The position numbers were made by a program, and so were the translations under genes. A DNA stretch of 64,000 nucleotides from Methylobacterium sp. 77 (GTDB lineage Bacteria > Pseudomonadota > Alphaproteobacteria > Rhizobiales > Beijerinckiaceae), in assembly GCF_000372825.1 (NCBI RefSeq), contig NZ_KB910516.1, positions 1,644,011 through 1,708,010 of the forward strand, given 5' to 3'. The notes under the pieces were generated by a model. That model was not told the DNA's origin. It did not search any database and worked only from the letters and a program-made list of their open reading frames with translations. Below, in pieces: positions 1 to 7,469 of the stretch (positions are counted from its first letter, which is position 1; each line of letters begins with the position of its first letter).

Positions 1-869
1 TCGTGGTGCCCACCGGCCCGTTCCTGCAGCGGCTGATCAAGGCGGGCGTGTTCCGGCCACTCGACAAGGCCAAGATCCCGAACCTGAAACACGCCTGGCC
101 CGAGATCGCCCAGCGGCTTTCGGTCTACGATCCCGGCAACGCCTACGCCGTGGATTACATGTGGGGCACCACCGGCATCGGCGTGAACCTCAAGGCGGTG
201 CGCGAGCGCCTCGGCCCCAATCAGCCGCTCAACACCTGGACCCTGGTGCTCAATCCCGGCCTGATGGCCAAGCTGAAGGATTGCGGGGTGATGATGCTCG
301 ACAGCCCCGAGGACCTGATCCCGAGCATGCTCCCGGCCTACGGCTTCAAGCCCGACACCAAGCGCTGGGACGACATCTCCCAGGTCACCGACGCGCTGTT
401 CAAGGTGCGCGGCTCGGTGCGGAAGTTCCACTCCTCGGAATACATCAACGGGCTCGCCAACGGCGACCTCTGCCTCGCGGTCGGCTATTCCGGCGACGTG
501 ATGCAGGCCAAGAAACGCGCCGACGAATCGAAGAACGGCGTCGAGATCGCCTATTTCATCCCGAAGGAAGGCGCGCTGATGTGGTTCGACGCCCTCGCCA
601 TCCCGAAGGACGCCCCCCACCCGGAGGAAGCCCACATCTTCATCGACTACATGATGCGCCCCGAAGTGGCGGCGGCCAACACCAACTTCGTCGCTTATGC
701 CAACGGCAACCTCGCCGCCAAACCCCTGGTGAAGCCCGACATCCTCTCGAACCCGGGCATCTACCCGGACGACGCGACGATGCAGCGGCTGTTCACCAAC
801 CAGGCTTGGGATGACCGGACGCAACGGTTTGTCACGCGGAGTTGGACGCGGGTGCGGACGGGACGGTGA
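1..869 (+). CDS. potF: Polyamine ABC transporter substrate-binding protein PotF (3' part)
   Basis: C-terminal 288 or so residues of a periplasmic putrescine/spermidine-binding protein; the reading frame is open through the left window edge, so the start and signal peptide lie outside. Family-typical stretches are GTTGIGVNLKAV, LCLAVGYSGDVMQA and the C-terminal QRFVTRSWTRVRTG, which matches the usual PotF end, so the 3' end looks intact. It would deliver polyamine to a PotGHI importer in the inner membrane. No potGHI genes follow: the stop is 7 nt from the end of an AT-rich gene on the opposite strand, so foreign DNA abuts this gene directly. The rest of the transporter may lie upstream or may have been separated by the insertion. 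Confidence 0.9.
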   Translation, partial: VVPTGPFLQRLIKAGVFRPLDKAKIPNLKHAWPEIAQRLSVYDPGNAYAVDYMWGTTGIGVNLKAVRERLGPNQPLNTWTLVLNPGLMAKLKDCGVMMLDSPEDLIPSMLPAYGFKPDTKRWDDISQVTDALFKVRGSVRKFHSSEYINGLANGDLCLAVGYSGDVMQAKKRADESKNGVEIAYFIPKEGALMWFDALAIPKDAPHPEEAHIFIDYMMRPEVAAANTNFVAYANGNLAAKPLVKPDILSNPGIYPDDATMQRLFTNQAWDDRTQRFVTRSWTRVRTGR

Positions 870-876
870 GTAAAGT

Positions 877-1785
877 CTAGCAACCTGCTTTATTCAGCCA
901 ATAATCAGCGCTGGCATGCATATCGCGTTCAGCATCGGGTCTGCTAAATTTATAAATCCCTGGGAATAATAATACTGTAGATGATCTTCTGTTAAAAATA
1001 GCATTTTGAAGTTCGCGTGATTTGGTCTGACATTCTTTCTCAGAGCATCCTGTGTTTATAATGCTCTCGATTAGTTTTTCTGCTTCAATAAGTATAGGAT
1101 TGTTCGCGTCGATGGCATCAGCTTGGCGAAACCGCTCGCGTATCGCCCATATTGCAAATGGTGCAGCAAGAACCCAGCCTGCTGTAATAAAATCTCCGAA
1201 AGTTTGCTCGCTGAGCATCCCTACAGATATCAATGCAACTATGACTATTGACGCAATTATTGTGAGGGCATTTATATATAAGTTGCGAAGGCTATTGTCA
1301 TAGGATAAATTCGTTCGTTGGCATATTGCTCTCGCTAGTTCCCAAGAAGCCCGGTCTACAGCGGGGGAATACCAATCGCGAATCCCCTTTTCGTTGGAAA
1401 CCCCAAATTTTTTGTCCCAATTGCGTGCTGCTCGATCAGTTTCTTCAGGTTTTGGTCTAGCGCCCGCCGCTAGGCTATTCCAAGGAAGATTTAATAACTC
1501 GGTATCAAAAAGCTCGCTCGCGCGTGCTGCGCTTTTCAATGCTTGACGATATTTTCTATCGATCCATGCAACATCCAGAAGAGCTAGAACAACAGCCAAA
1601 AACGACACCGTTGGCTTGAGGCTTGGTAGTAATAGCGCTACGCCCAGAACGCAAAGGGGTGCAATAATGACAAGCGCAAGTTGTGCGCATTGCCAATACG
1701 ACGCGACTAGCCATCGCCATTGTCGTGCTTTCAGAAGCTTCAAGTTTATCGAGGTATTCTGTTTAGAACCGATTTCGGATATCAT
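877..1785 (-). CDS. S-4TM family pore-forming CBASS effector
   Basis: About 302 residues with four hydrophobic segments at roughly 35-54, 59-75, 170-190 and 196-215, split 2+2 around a soluble region of about 95 residues. This is the layout of the SMODS-associated 4TM (S-4TM) effectors, which are thought to permeabilise the inner membrane when bound by a cyclic nucleotide signal. I chose the ATG at 1785 because GAGG lies 9 nt upstream; a longer TTG start at 1809 has no such support. It follows the CD-NTase gene by 29 nt on the same strand, as expected for a two-gene type I CBASS operon. Codon use is AT-rich, unlike the neighbours. Family assignment is by eye from topology and context. Confidence 0.8.
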   Translation of the reverse strand: MISEIGSKQNTSINLKLLKARQWRWLVASYWQCAQLALVIIAPLCVLGVALLLPSLKPTVSFLAVVLALLDVAWIDRKYRQALKSAARASELFDTELLNLPWNSLAAGARPKPEETDRAARNWDKKFGVSNEKGIRDWYSPAVDRASWELARAICQRTNLSYDNSLRNLYINALTIIASIVIVALISVGMLSEQTFGDFITAGWVLAAPFAIWAIRERFRQADAIDANNPILIEAEKLIESIINTGCSEKECQTKSRELQNAIFNRRSSTVLLFPGIYKFSRPDAERDMHASADYWLNKAGC

Positions 1786-1814
1786 AATTTGGCACCTCAA
1801 TATTTGCAAGGCTG

Positions 1815-3281
1815 CTATTGAATCACAACATGAAATGGCATGCTTTGACCAACGATTTTATCGTCCCTATCACGTATTATGAACGCTTCGACAAGATGTA
1901 TTCCTCGATACTCTAGGTTCTCCCAGCGTCTTGAAAATTCTTGCGGTGTTTCAAAGCCGCCTCGACCTTTTTTTAGTGCAATCGCTACCGCACCGGTGTT
2001 TGTTACCCGGTATCGTACTCTATGCTCAGGCGGAAGAGATGCTCCGTTGTTGACTAAAACGTCAAACCATATGCCTCCTGTATTTGAAAGTTCATCAAAA
2101 TCACGGATCTTTGTTGATACTGGAGAATGTCGACTTGGCTGCCAGCTGGCAATTACTTCGACACGGTCGGATACAATATCTGCTCGCGCCCAAATGGGTG
2201 CGCTCATATGTTTTGGACGATCAAACTTAGGTTTCCAGAGCCAACGACCGTAAGTTCGCACTAGATCAACTATCGTGCTATCATGATCTGCATTTGGCTT
2301 TGCAACGTCAGTTAAAAAGGTGTCTTCGGATTTGTCGAAACCAAGCTGTTCGTTAACGCTTGCAATAGCAACAATACTATGGCCCTTCGCAAAATTTTGT
2401 CCGAAAATGTCGCGCCAAGCCGTAATGCTTGCATATTTTCCTTCTATATCATAAGCATAATCGATCTTTGAACGCATTTGATGAATTGTGTTTCGGAATT
2501 TTGAGTAAGAATTTTGTGTAAAATCTTTTGCAAAATCCTCGGAGCGTAGATGAGGATTATATATTGATGGTTTAATCTGATGAAGCTGGAGCCAATCATC
2601 CAGCCTGCCAATAATGGTTTTTAGCGTAGTGGGCACGTCAACAAAATTAGCAGAACCATCATCATTCCAGTTTATTCTTTCGCCGATTAATGTCGTAAGT
2701 ATAATCGATGGGCATTCAAAACCACCCTCAATATCACGTAGATATTTTATAAGTCTGGTGACTTTTCTAAAAGTATTTGATCCAGAATAGGTATTTTTTG
2801 TATTAAACCATTCTGTATATTGTAATGGTTCGCTGCGTTCGAATGTGTCTTCTCGTTTGTTGCAAACTTCCAGTTGGCCATCGAGTAATCGTCCGCGCAC
2901 GCAAGGCGCGATATCGATTTTGCGATATCCAGCGTACGTAATAGTGATACAATAATCAAAAATTTGAACTTTATCGACATATCTTCCGCTTGAAATGAAT
3001 ATTCTTCCTAGTGAATCGATGTAATCACTGGGGTTCCAGCCGTCGATAGGCTCGACAATAACTAGTAGGTCGGCATCAAATTCGCCGCCTTCGACTGGCC
3101 GGATGATGGTATTATGTGCCCAAGATCCCTGCTCGATAAATTTCCAAACTCTTGGTTCCCAATTGGACTCTCGGACAAACTTTTTAATAGCTTCAACGCT
3201 ACTGTCTAAATCATCAATTCGCGTCTGATTAAGATTCACCGTATCTCTTAGAAAATTGGTAAAATGTGAAATTAGTTTCAT
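1815..3281 (-). CDS. CBASS CD-NTase (SMODS nucleotidyltransferase with AGS-C sensor domain)
   Basis: A 488-residue cGAS/DncV-like nucleotidyltransferase. The catalytic core is visible: GS at residues 52-53 in QGSWAHNT, the metal-binding pair D69/D71 in EFDADLLV, and a third acidic residue D123 in YRKIDIAPC. The last 140 or so residues fit the adenylyl/guanylyl-cyclase and SMODS C-terminal sensor domain (AGS-C). On phage infection such enzymes make a cyclic di- or trinucleotide that activates the partner effector, here the S-4TM protein immediately downstream. The start is supported by GAGAGG 4 nt upstream of ATG. No Cap2/Cap3, HORMA or TRIP13 genes are nearby, so this would be a minimal type I system. 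Base composition is far more AT-rich than the flanks, suggesting horizontal transfer. Confidence 0.88.
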   Translation of the reverse strand: MKLISHFTNFLRDTVNLNQTRIDDLDSSVEAIKKFVRESNWEPRVWKFIEQGSWAHNTIIRPVEGGEFDADLLVIVEPIDGWNPSDYIDSLGRIFISSGRYVDKVQIFDYCITITYAGYRKIDIAPCVRGRLLDGQLEVCNKREDTFERSEPLQYTEWFNTKNTYSGSNTFRKVTRLIKYLRDIEGGFECPSIILTTLIGERINWNDDGSANFVDVPTTLKTIIGRLDDWLQLHQIKPSIYNPHLRSEDFAKDFTQNSYSKFRNTIHQMRSKIDYAYDIEGKYASITAWRDIFGQNFAKGHSIVAIASVNEQLGFDKSEDTFLTDVAKPNADHDSTIVDLVRTYGRWLWKPKFDRPKHMSAPIWARADIVSDRVEVIASWQPSRHSPVSTKIRDFDELSNTGGIWFDVLVNNGASLPPEHRVRYRVTNTGAVAIALKKGRGGFETPQEFSRRWENLEYRGIHLVEAFIIRDRDDKIVGQSMPFHVVIQ

Positions 3282-4170
3282 TTGCCTCTCTCAATTTCAA
3301 TGGTTATTTGTTTTATTACTTTAATTTCACCGAGCGGTAATAATTTTACTTTTGTAGAATCGACGGGTTACAGGACGATCGAATGCAAGAGTCGTCACAA
3401 TATAGGTGGCGCTTTTTCTAGCAAAGTCAGACTATTAATGAACACGCGAGCAGAATGTCGATCGGCATGATCCAGTGTCACCATCCATGATTAACTCCTG
3501 TTACCCACACGTCAACAGCGCTTCTGTCGAACTAAAAAATTGTCTTGACAAAATTCCTATTTCATGCCTATATACCCACACCTGCCACCCAGCGAAGGGG
3601 GCCTGTCCGGTGACCGACCGGGTGGGCCGGAGGGGTGGTGGGGCGGTGCCCGCGTCGGTGGTGTCGGTCACCATCGCCCCGGGCGGCGGTTCGATAGGCT
3701 GGGGGCTCGGAGCGGGGCGTGAGAGCCGGGAGTAAATGGCCCGGCAGCGACCCAGGTCTGGGCTGCCATGACGAAGATTGCGACCCCTCCAATACGAGAG
3801 GGCGTGCGGGGCAAAGTCCGTTCGAACAGCCGGGTGGGCGTGAAGAACGACCAGCACCAGAGCGCGACGCAACGCGAGGCCGTTGGAGACACCGCGACGT
3901 GAAAAGGACCCCGGCGGTCACGCCGGAGCCCGATGGGACGCCGGGGAACCGGCAATCAAACTACAGCGCTCAATGGGTTCCGCGGCGTCCCGCGTCCCCC
4001 TTCTCAAGGCTTGTCTTGGGTCGAGGTTCTTGGGCCATGCCCCCGGCGCTGTCGCGCGCGGGGGTGAAGGTGTTTGGAGAGCCGGTGGTGCAAGTGTCCG
4101 TCTCCCCTCCGCGGGGGACGATGGCCCGCGAGCCAGGTCGGATGAGGGGAACGCCGTATCCGTAAAGCGT
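3282..4170. other. Intergenic stretch: AT-rich island edge, then GC-rich segment without credible gene
   Basis: Up to about 3590 the sequence keeps the AT-rich character of the CBASS island and should hold its promoter. From about 3590 it turns abruptly GC-rich. Overlapping open frames on both strands have no consistent start signal and low-complexity Arg/Pro/Gly translations, so I do not call a gene. Inverted repeats are present, for example CCCCGGCG at 3909-3916 with CGCCGGGG at 3939-3946, and an alternative CCGGCG/CGCCGG hairpin at 3911-3926. It could be a structured RNA or a degenerate dispersed element; nothing I recognise. Confidence 0.5.
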
Positions 4171-4231
4171 CGTCCCCTCTCCCGGTCGCTCCGCGACCAC
4201 CCTCCCCCGCATTGGGGGGAGGGTTCAAGCG
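4171..4231. repeat. Probable dispersed intergenic repeat with palindromic core
   Basis: The segment combines CCCCTCTCCCGGTCGCTCCG, a GGTCGctccGCGACC palindrome and a C-tract/G-tract stem ending in GGGGGGAGGGT. From memory this style of element recurs between genes in many high-GC alphaproteobacteria. Only one copy is seen here, so the repeat status is based on recognition, not on copy number. Confidence 0.5.
4199..4224 (-). terminator. Strong hairpin just after the DUF3597 gene
   Basis: ACCCTCCCCC at 4199-4208 pairs perfectly with GGGGGAGGGT at 4215-4224 around a 6-nt loop. It lies 11 nt past the stop of the minus-strand gene ending at 4236. There is no clear T-tract, so it may act as a weak terminator or 3'-end stabiliser. 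It is also part of the repeat described at 4171-4231. Confidence 0.45.
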
Positions 4232-4235
4232 GCGA

Positions 4236-4643
4236 TCAATCCTTCAGATCGGCCGGCACCTTGCCGCCGTTCTCTTCGAGCTTCTTGATGACCTGCTTGT
4301 GCAGCCAGACGTTCATCGTGGCCGAGTCTTCCTTGTCGCCGGTATAGTGCAGCTCGTCGGCCAGCGATTTACGGGCGCTGAGGCTCGAATCGATGTCGAG
4401 GAGCTTCATCAGGTCGACGATGGAGGTCCGCCAGTTGAGGGTCTGCGAGTTCTTCGCGGCCATGCCGTTCAGCACGGCTTCCACGTCGACGGGCTCGCCG
4501 GACGGGGCGGCCGACCCGGTGGAGGCGGGGGCGCTGGAGCCGGTCGAGCCGGTGGAGGTGTCCGCCGGAGCGGCATCCGCGCTGGTGCTTCCGCCACCGA
4601 ACGGGTGGAGGATCTTGCTGACGATGCTGCCGAGAAAGCTCAT
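4236..4643 (-). CDS. DUF3597 domain-containing protein
   Basis: 135 residues. It begins MSFLGSIVSKILHPFG, then has a Ser/Thr/Ala/Pro-rich low-complexity linker to about residue 50, then a conserved helical domain containing VLNGMAAKNSQTLNWRTSIV and a C-terminal HKQVIKKLEENGGKVP. That is the DUF3597 layout, resembling small LysM-associated or phage-tail-like soluble proteins of unknown role. I chose the ATG at 4643 because the family starts MSFLG and AGGGAC lies upstream; a longer frame to 4673 adds unconserved residues. It stands alone between the repeat and a divergent ABC operon. Function unknown. Confidence 0.85.
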   Translation of the reverse strand: MSFLGSIVSKILHPFGGGSTSADAAPADTSTGSTGSSAPASTGSAAPSGEPVDVEAVLNGMAAKNSQTLNWRTSIVDLMKLLDIDSSLSARKSLADELHYTGDKEDSATMNVWLHKQVIKKLEENGGKVPADLKD

Positions 4644-4912
4644 GGCGTATGGTCCCTGTCGTTGACCGGCCACCGAGACGGGCGGCCGAGTTCCTGTCTT
4701 AACAGAATAGGGCCGGTGCCGTTCCGGTTTGCCGCACCCTGCCGGCGAAGAAAGGCTCCGTCTCGAAGCGTGGCCGGAGAAGTCGCTTCCCGATTGGGCC
4801 GGCGGGGCCGATCTTGGGCCCTCGGGTGTTTGCGGAATCCGGCGGCTGTGGCATGGCCGGGCGACGGCTCCTCGCGAGCCGGCCCGTCCCGCCCCGGAAT
4901 CCGGATTTCCCG

Positions 4913-5941
4913 ATGCGCCCTGCCCTCCCCGTCATCGCGACGCTCCTGGCTTCCCTCGCCGGATGGTTGATCGCGGCTCCCGCCTCTGCCCAGACGGCGC
5001 CGATCCCCATGCGGATCGGTGTCATCCCGGTCATCGGCGCCTCGCCGATCTTCGTCGCCAGCGGCGAAGGCTGGCTCAAGGAGGCGGGCCTCGCCCCCGC
5101 CTTCACCACCTTCGAATCCGGCCCGAACATGATCCAGGCCCTCGCCTCGGGCACGATCGACGTCTACGTCGCCGGGATCGCCCCGCTCGCCGTGGCGCGG
5201 AGCAAGAACATCGACGTCCGCGTCATCGCCGCGACCGCGGTGGAGGAGATGGTGTTCGTCGCCGGCCCGAAGCTCGCCCCCTATTTCGCCGGCGGCGCGA
5301 GCAAGGCCGAGGCCTTCGCCCAGTTCAAGGCCAAGGAAGGCCGCGCCGCGCGGCTCGCCACGCAGCCCCTCGGCTCCGTGCCCAACACCACCCTGCAATA
5401 CTGGCTCTGGCAGGTGGCCAAGGCCGACAAGGCCAATGCCGATGTGGTGCCGATGGGCATCGACGCCACGCAGCAGGCGATGCTCGCCGGCGCCGTCGAC
5501 GGCGCCTCGATCCGCGAGCCGGCCCTCACCATCGTCCAGGGCCGCAACCCGGCGATCACGCTGATCGCCACCGGGGCCGAGATGTTCCCCGACCAGCCGG
5601 GCACGGTGGTCGCCGTCTACGGCGCCTATGCCGACAGGAACCCCGGCGCCGTGGAAGCGCTGGTGCGCTCGCTCATCCTCGCCAACGACATGCTGAAGAC
5701 CGACCCGGCCAGGGCCGCCCCGCACGTGGTCGCCGCCCTCGGCAAGGGCATCGTCGACGCCGCCACCATGCAGAAGGCGATCACCTCGCCGGCGGCGAAG
5801 TTCACCGTCGATCCGCGCGCCATCGTCGCCGCCACCCGGGCGATGCAGGCCTATCAGGTCTCCATCGGCGCGCTCGAGAAGGACGTGCCCCTCGATGGGC
5901 TGTTCGACGCGCGCTACTACGAGAAGGCGATCGCGCGCTGA
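4913..5941 (+). CDS. ABC transporter substrate-binding protein (SsuA/TauA/NMT1-like)
   Basis: 342 residues with an N-terminal signal peptide (MRPALPVIATLLASLAG... ending near ASAQ), then a periplasmic binding domain of the nitrate/sulfonate/taurine class: RIGVIPVIGASPIFVASGEG, GPNMIQALASGTIDVYVAG and QQAMLAGAVDGASIREP are family landmarks. It captures a small anionic or thiamine-precursor-like ligand for the permease and ATPase that follow. The ATG at 4913 was chosen because it gives a clean signal peptide; an upstream ATG at 4814 would add 33 unlikely residues. First gene of a three-gene operon. No sulfonatase (SsuD/TauD) is adjacent, so the substrate cannot be named. Confidence 0.85.
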   Translation: MRPALPVIATLLASLAGWLIAAPASAQTAPIPMRIGVIPVIGASPIFVASGEGWLKEAGLAPAFTTFESGPNMIQALASGTIDVYVAGIAPLAVARSKNIDVRVIAATAVEEMVFVAGPKLAPYFAGGASKAEAFAQFKAKEGRAARLATQPLGSVPNTTLQYWLWQVAKADKANADVVPMGIDATQQAMLAGAVDGASIREPALTIVQGRNPAITLIATGAEMFPDQPGTVVAVYGAYADRNPGAVEALVRSLILANDMLKTDPARAAPHVVAALGKGIVDAATMQKAITSPAAKFTVDPRAIVAATRAMQAYQVSIGALEKDVPLDGLFDARYYEKAIAR

Positions 5942-5945
5942 TCGG

Positions 5946-6698
5946 ATGGCATCCCTTCGCGCCACCGCCCTCGCGGCTCTCGGACTCGCCGCCTTCCTGC
6001 TGTTCTGGGAGGCGATGCCCCGGCTCGGGCTGATCAACCCGGCCTTCCTGCCGCCGCCGAGCACGATTCCCGCCGCCTTCCTCAACGAGCTCCGCCTCGG
6101 CGTCTGGGGCGAGGCGGTGTGGTCGAGCCTGAGCCACTACCTCGTCGGTCTCGCCGTCGGCGCCGGCGCTGGCATCGCCCTCGGGGTCGTCGTCGGCATG
6201 TTCCGCGGCTTCGAGGCGCTGACCGCCTGGATCGTGCGCCTGCTGCGCCCGATCCCCGGCCTCGCCTGGGTGCCCTTCGCCATCATCTGGTTCGGGGTCC
6301 AGCCCTCGGCCGCCGTGTTCATCATCGCCATCGGCGTGTTCTGGATCGTGTTCTTCGCGACCCAGGGGGCGGTGCGCGGGGTCGACCGCGACCTCGTCGA
6401 GGTCGCCCAGGCCTTCGGCTTCCGCTCGCCCCTCGCGCGCCTCACCAAGATCCTGCTGCCGGCCGCGACCCCCGGCATCCTCGTCGGCCTGCGCACGGCG
6501 CTCGGCCAGGCCTGGATGGCGGTGGTGGCCGCCGAGATCTTCGGCGTGCCGGGCGTCGGCGCGCGGATGATGCAGGCCTCCAGCCTCCTCTCCACCGACA
6601 TCGTGGTCGTCTACATGCTCACCATGGCCGGCCTCTACGGCCTGTTCGACACCGGCTTCGTCGCCCTCCAGGGCTGGCTCCTGCGGTGGCGCGCGTGA
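5946..6698 (+). CDS. ABC transporter permease (SsuC/TauC-like)
   Basis: 250 residues with about six membrane segments, starting MASLRATALAALGL. The BPD-type inner-membrane coupling region is at EVAQAFGFRSPLARLTKILLP, the EAA loop that contacts the ATPase. It is the transmembrane channel of the importer whose binding protein ends 4 nt upstream. The next gene's ATG overlaps its stop codon by one base (TGATG), so translation is probably coupled. Length and topology fit the SsuC/TauC/ThiX group; the ligand is unknown. Confidence 0.88.
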   Translation: MASLRATALAALGLAAFLLFWEAMPRLGLINPAFLPPPSTIPAAFLNELRLGVWGEAVWSSLSHYLVGLAVGAGAGIALGVVVGMFRGFEALTAWIVRLLRPIPGLAWVPFAIIWFGVQPSAAVFIIAIGVFWIVFFATQGAVRGVDRDLVEVAQAFGFRSPLARLTKILLPAATPGILVGLRTALGQAWMAVVAAEIFGVPGVGARMMQASSLLSTDIVVVYMLTMAGLYGLFDTGFVALQGWLLRWRA

Positions 6699-7453
6699 TG
6701 GACCCGATCATCGACATCCGCGGCCTCAGCCTCGCCTACGAGCGCGACGGCCTCCGCAACGTCATCCTGTCGGAGCTCGACCTCTCCATCGCGCGCGGGG
6801 AGTTCGTGGTCATCGTCGGCGAATCCGGCGTCGGCAAATCCACGGTCCTGCGTGTCCTCATCGGCCTCGCGGCGCCCAGCGGCGGTACGGTCCGCCTCGC
6901 CACGCGCGAGGGCTGCCGCACACCGATGGCGCTGGTGTTCCAGGACGCGCGCCTGCTCCCCTGGCGCCGCGTCGTCGCCAACGTCGCCTTCGGCCTCGAG
7001 GGAAGCGGACTGTCGAAGCCCGAACGCCTCGCCAAGGCGCAGGAGATGCTCGCCCTCGTCGGTCTCGGCGACCTCGGCCATCGCTGGCCGCACCAGCTCT
7101 CCGGCGGCCAGCGCCAGCGCGTCGCCATCGCGCGTGCGCTGGCCGTCGACCCGGACGTGCTCCTCATGGACGAGCCGTTCTCAGCGCTCGACAGCTTCAC
7201 CCGCGAAGGCCTGCAGGACGAGCTGCAGCGCATCCAGGCGACGACGGGCAAGACCATCCTGTTCGTCACCCACGACATCGACGAGGCCGTGACGCTGGCA
7301 GATCGTGTCGTGGTGCTCGCCGGCAGCCCCGGGCGGGTCGCGGCCGAGATGGCCATCGACGTGCCTCGCCCGCGCCGCCGCCGCGACGCGGCTCTCACCG
7401 ATGCTGCCCGGCAATTACGAGCGGAATTGTCGGGTCGCTCGGCGGAACTGTGA
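6698..7453 (+). CDS. ABC transporter ATP-binding protein (SsuB/TauB-like)
   Basis: 251 residues. Walker A GESGVGKST is near residue 40, Q-loop VFQDARLLPWRR, signature LSGGQRQRVAIARAL, Walker B VLLMDEPFSALD and H-loop FVTHD are all intact. LPWRR after the Q-loop is typical of nitrate/sulfonate/taurine importers. It powers uptake together with the two preceding genes and ends the operon; the next gene is convergent, 16 nt away, with no obvious terminator between. Start ATG overlaps the permease stop codon. Confidence 0.9.
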   Translation: MDPIIDIRGLSLAYERDGLRNVILSELDLSIARGEFVVIVGESGVGKSTVLRVLIGLAAPSGGTVRLATREGCRTPMALVFQDARLLPWRRVVANVAFGLEGSGLSKPERLAKAQEMLALVGLGDLGHRWPHQLSGGQRQRVAIARALAVDPDVLLMDEPFSALDSFTREGLQDELQRIQATTGKTILFVTHDIDEAVTLADRVVVLAGSPGRVAAEMAIDVPRPRRRRDAALTDAARQLRAELSGRSAEL

Positions 7454-7469
7454 GCCCGCCGAGGCGTGA

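Noticed and set aside
3719..4165. Open frames of about 75-150 residues on both strands
   Set aside because: Arg/Pro/Gly-rich translations, no consistent ribosome-binding site, overlapping each other in a GC-rich stretch with inverted repeats.
4640..6085. Large minus-strand frame opposite the ABC operon
   Set aside because: Antisense shadow caused by high GC; the plus-strand genes carry clear domain motifs.
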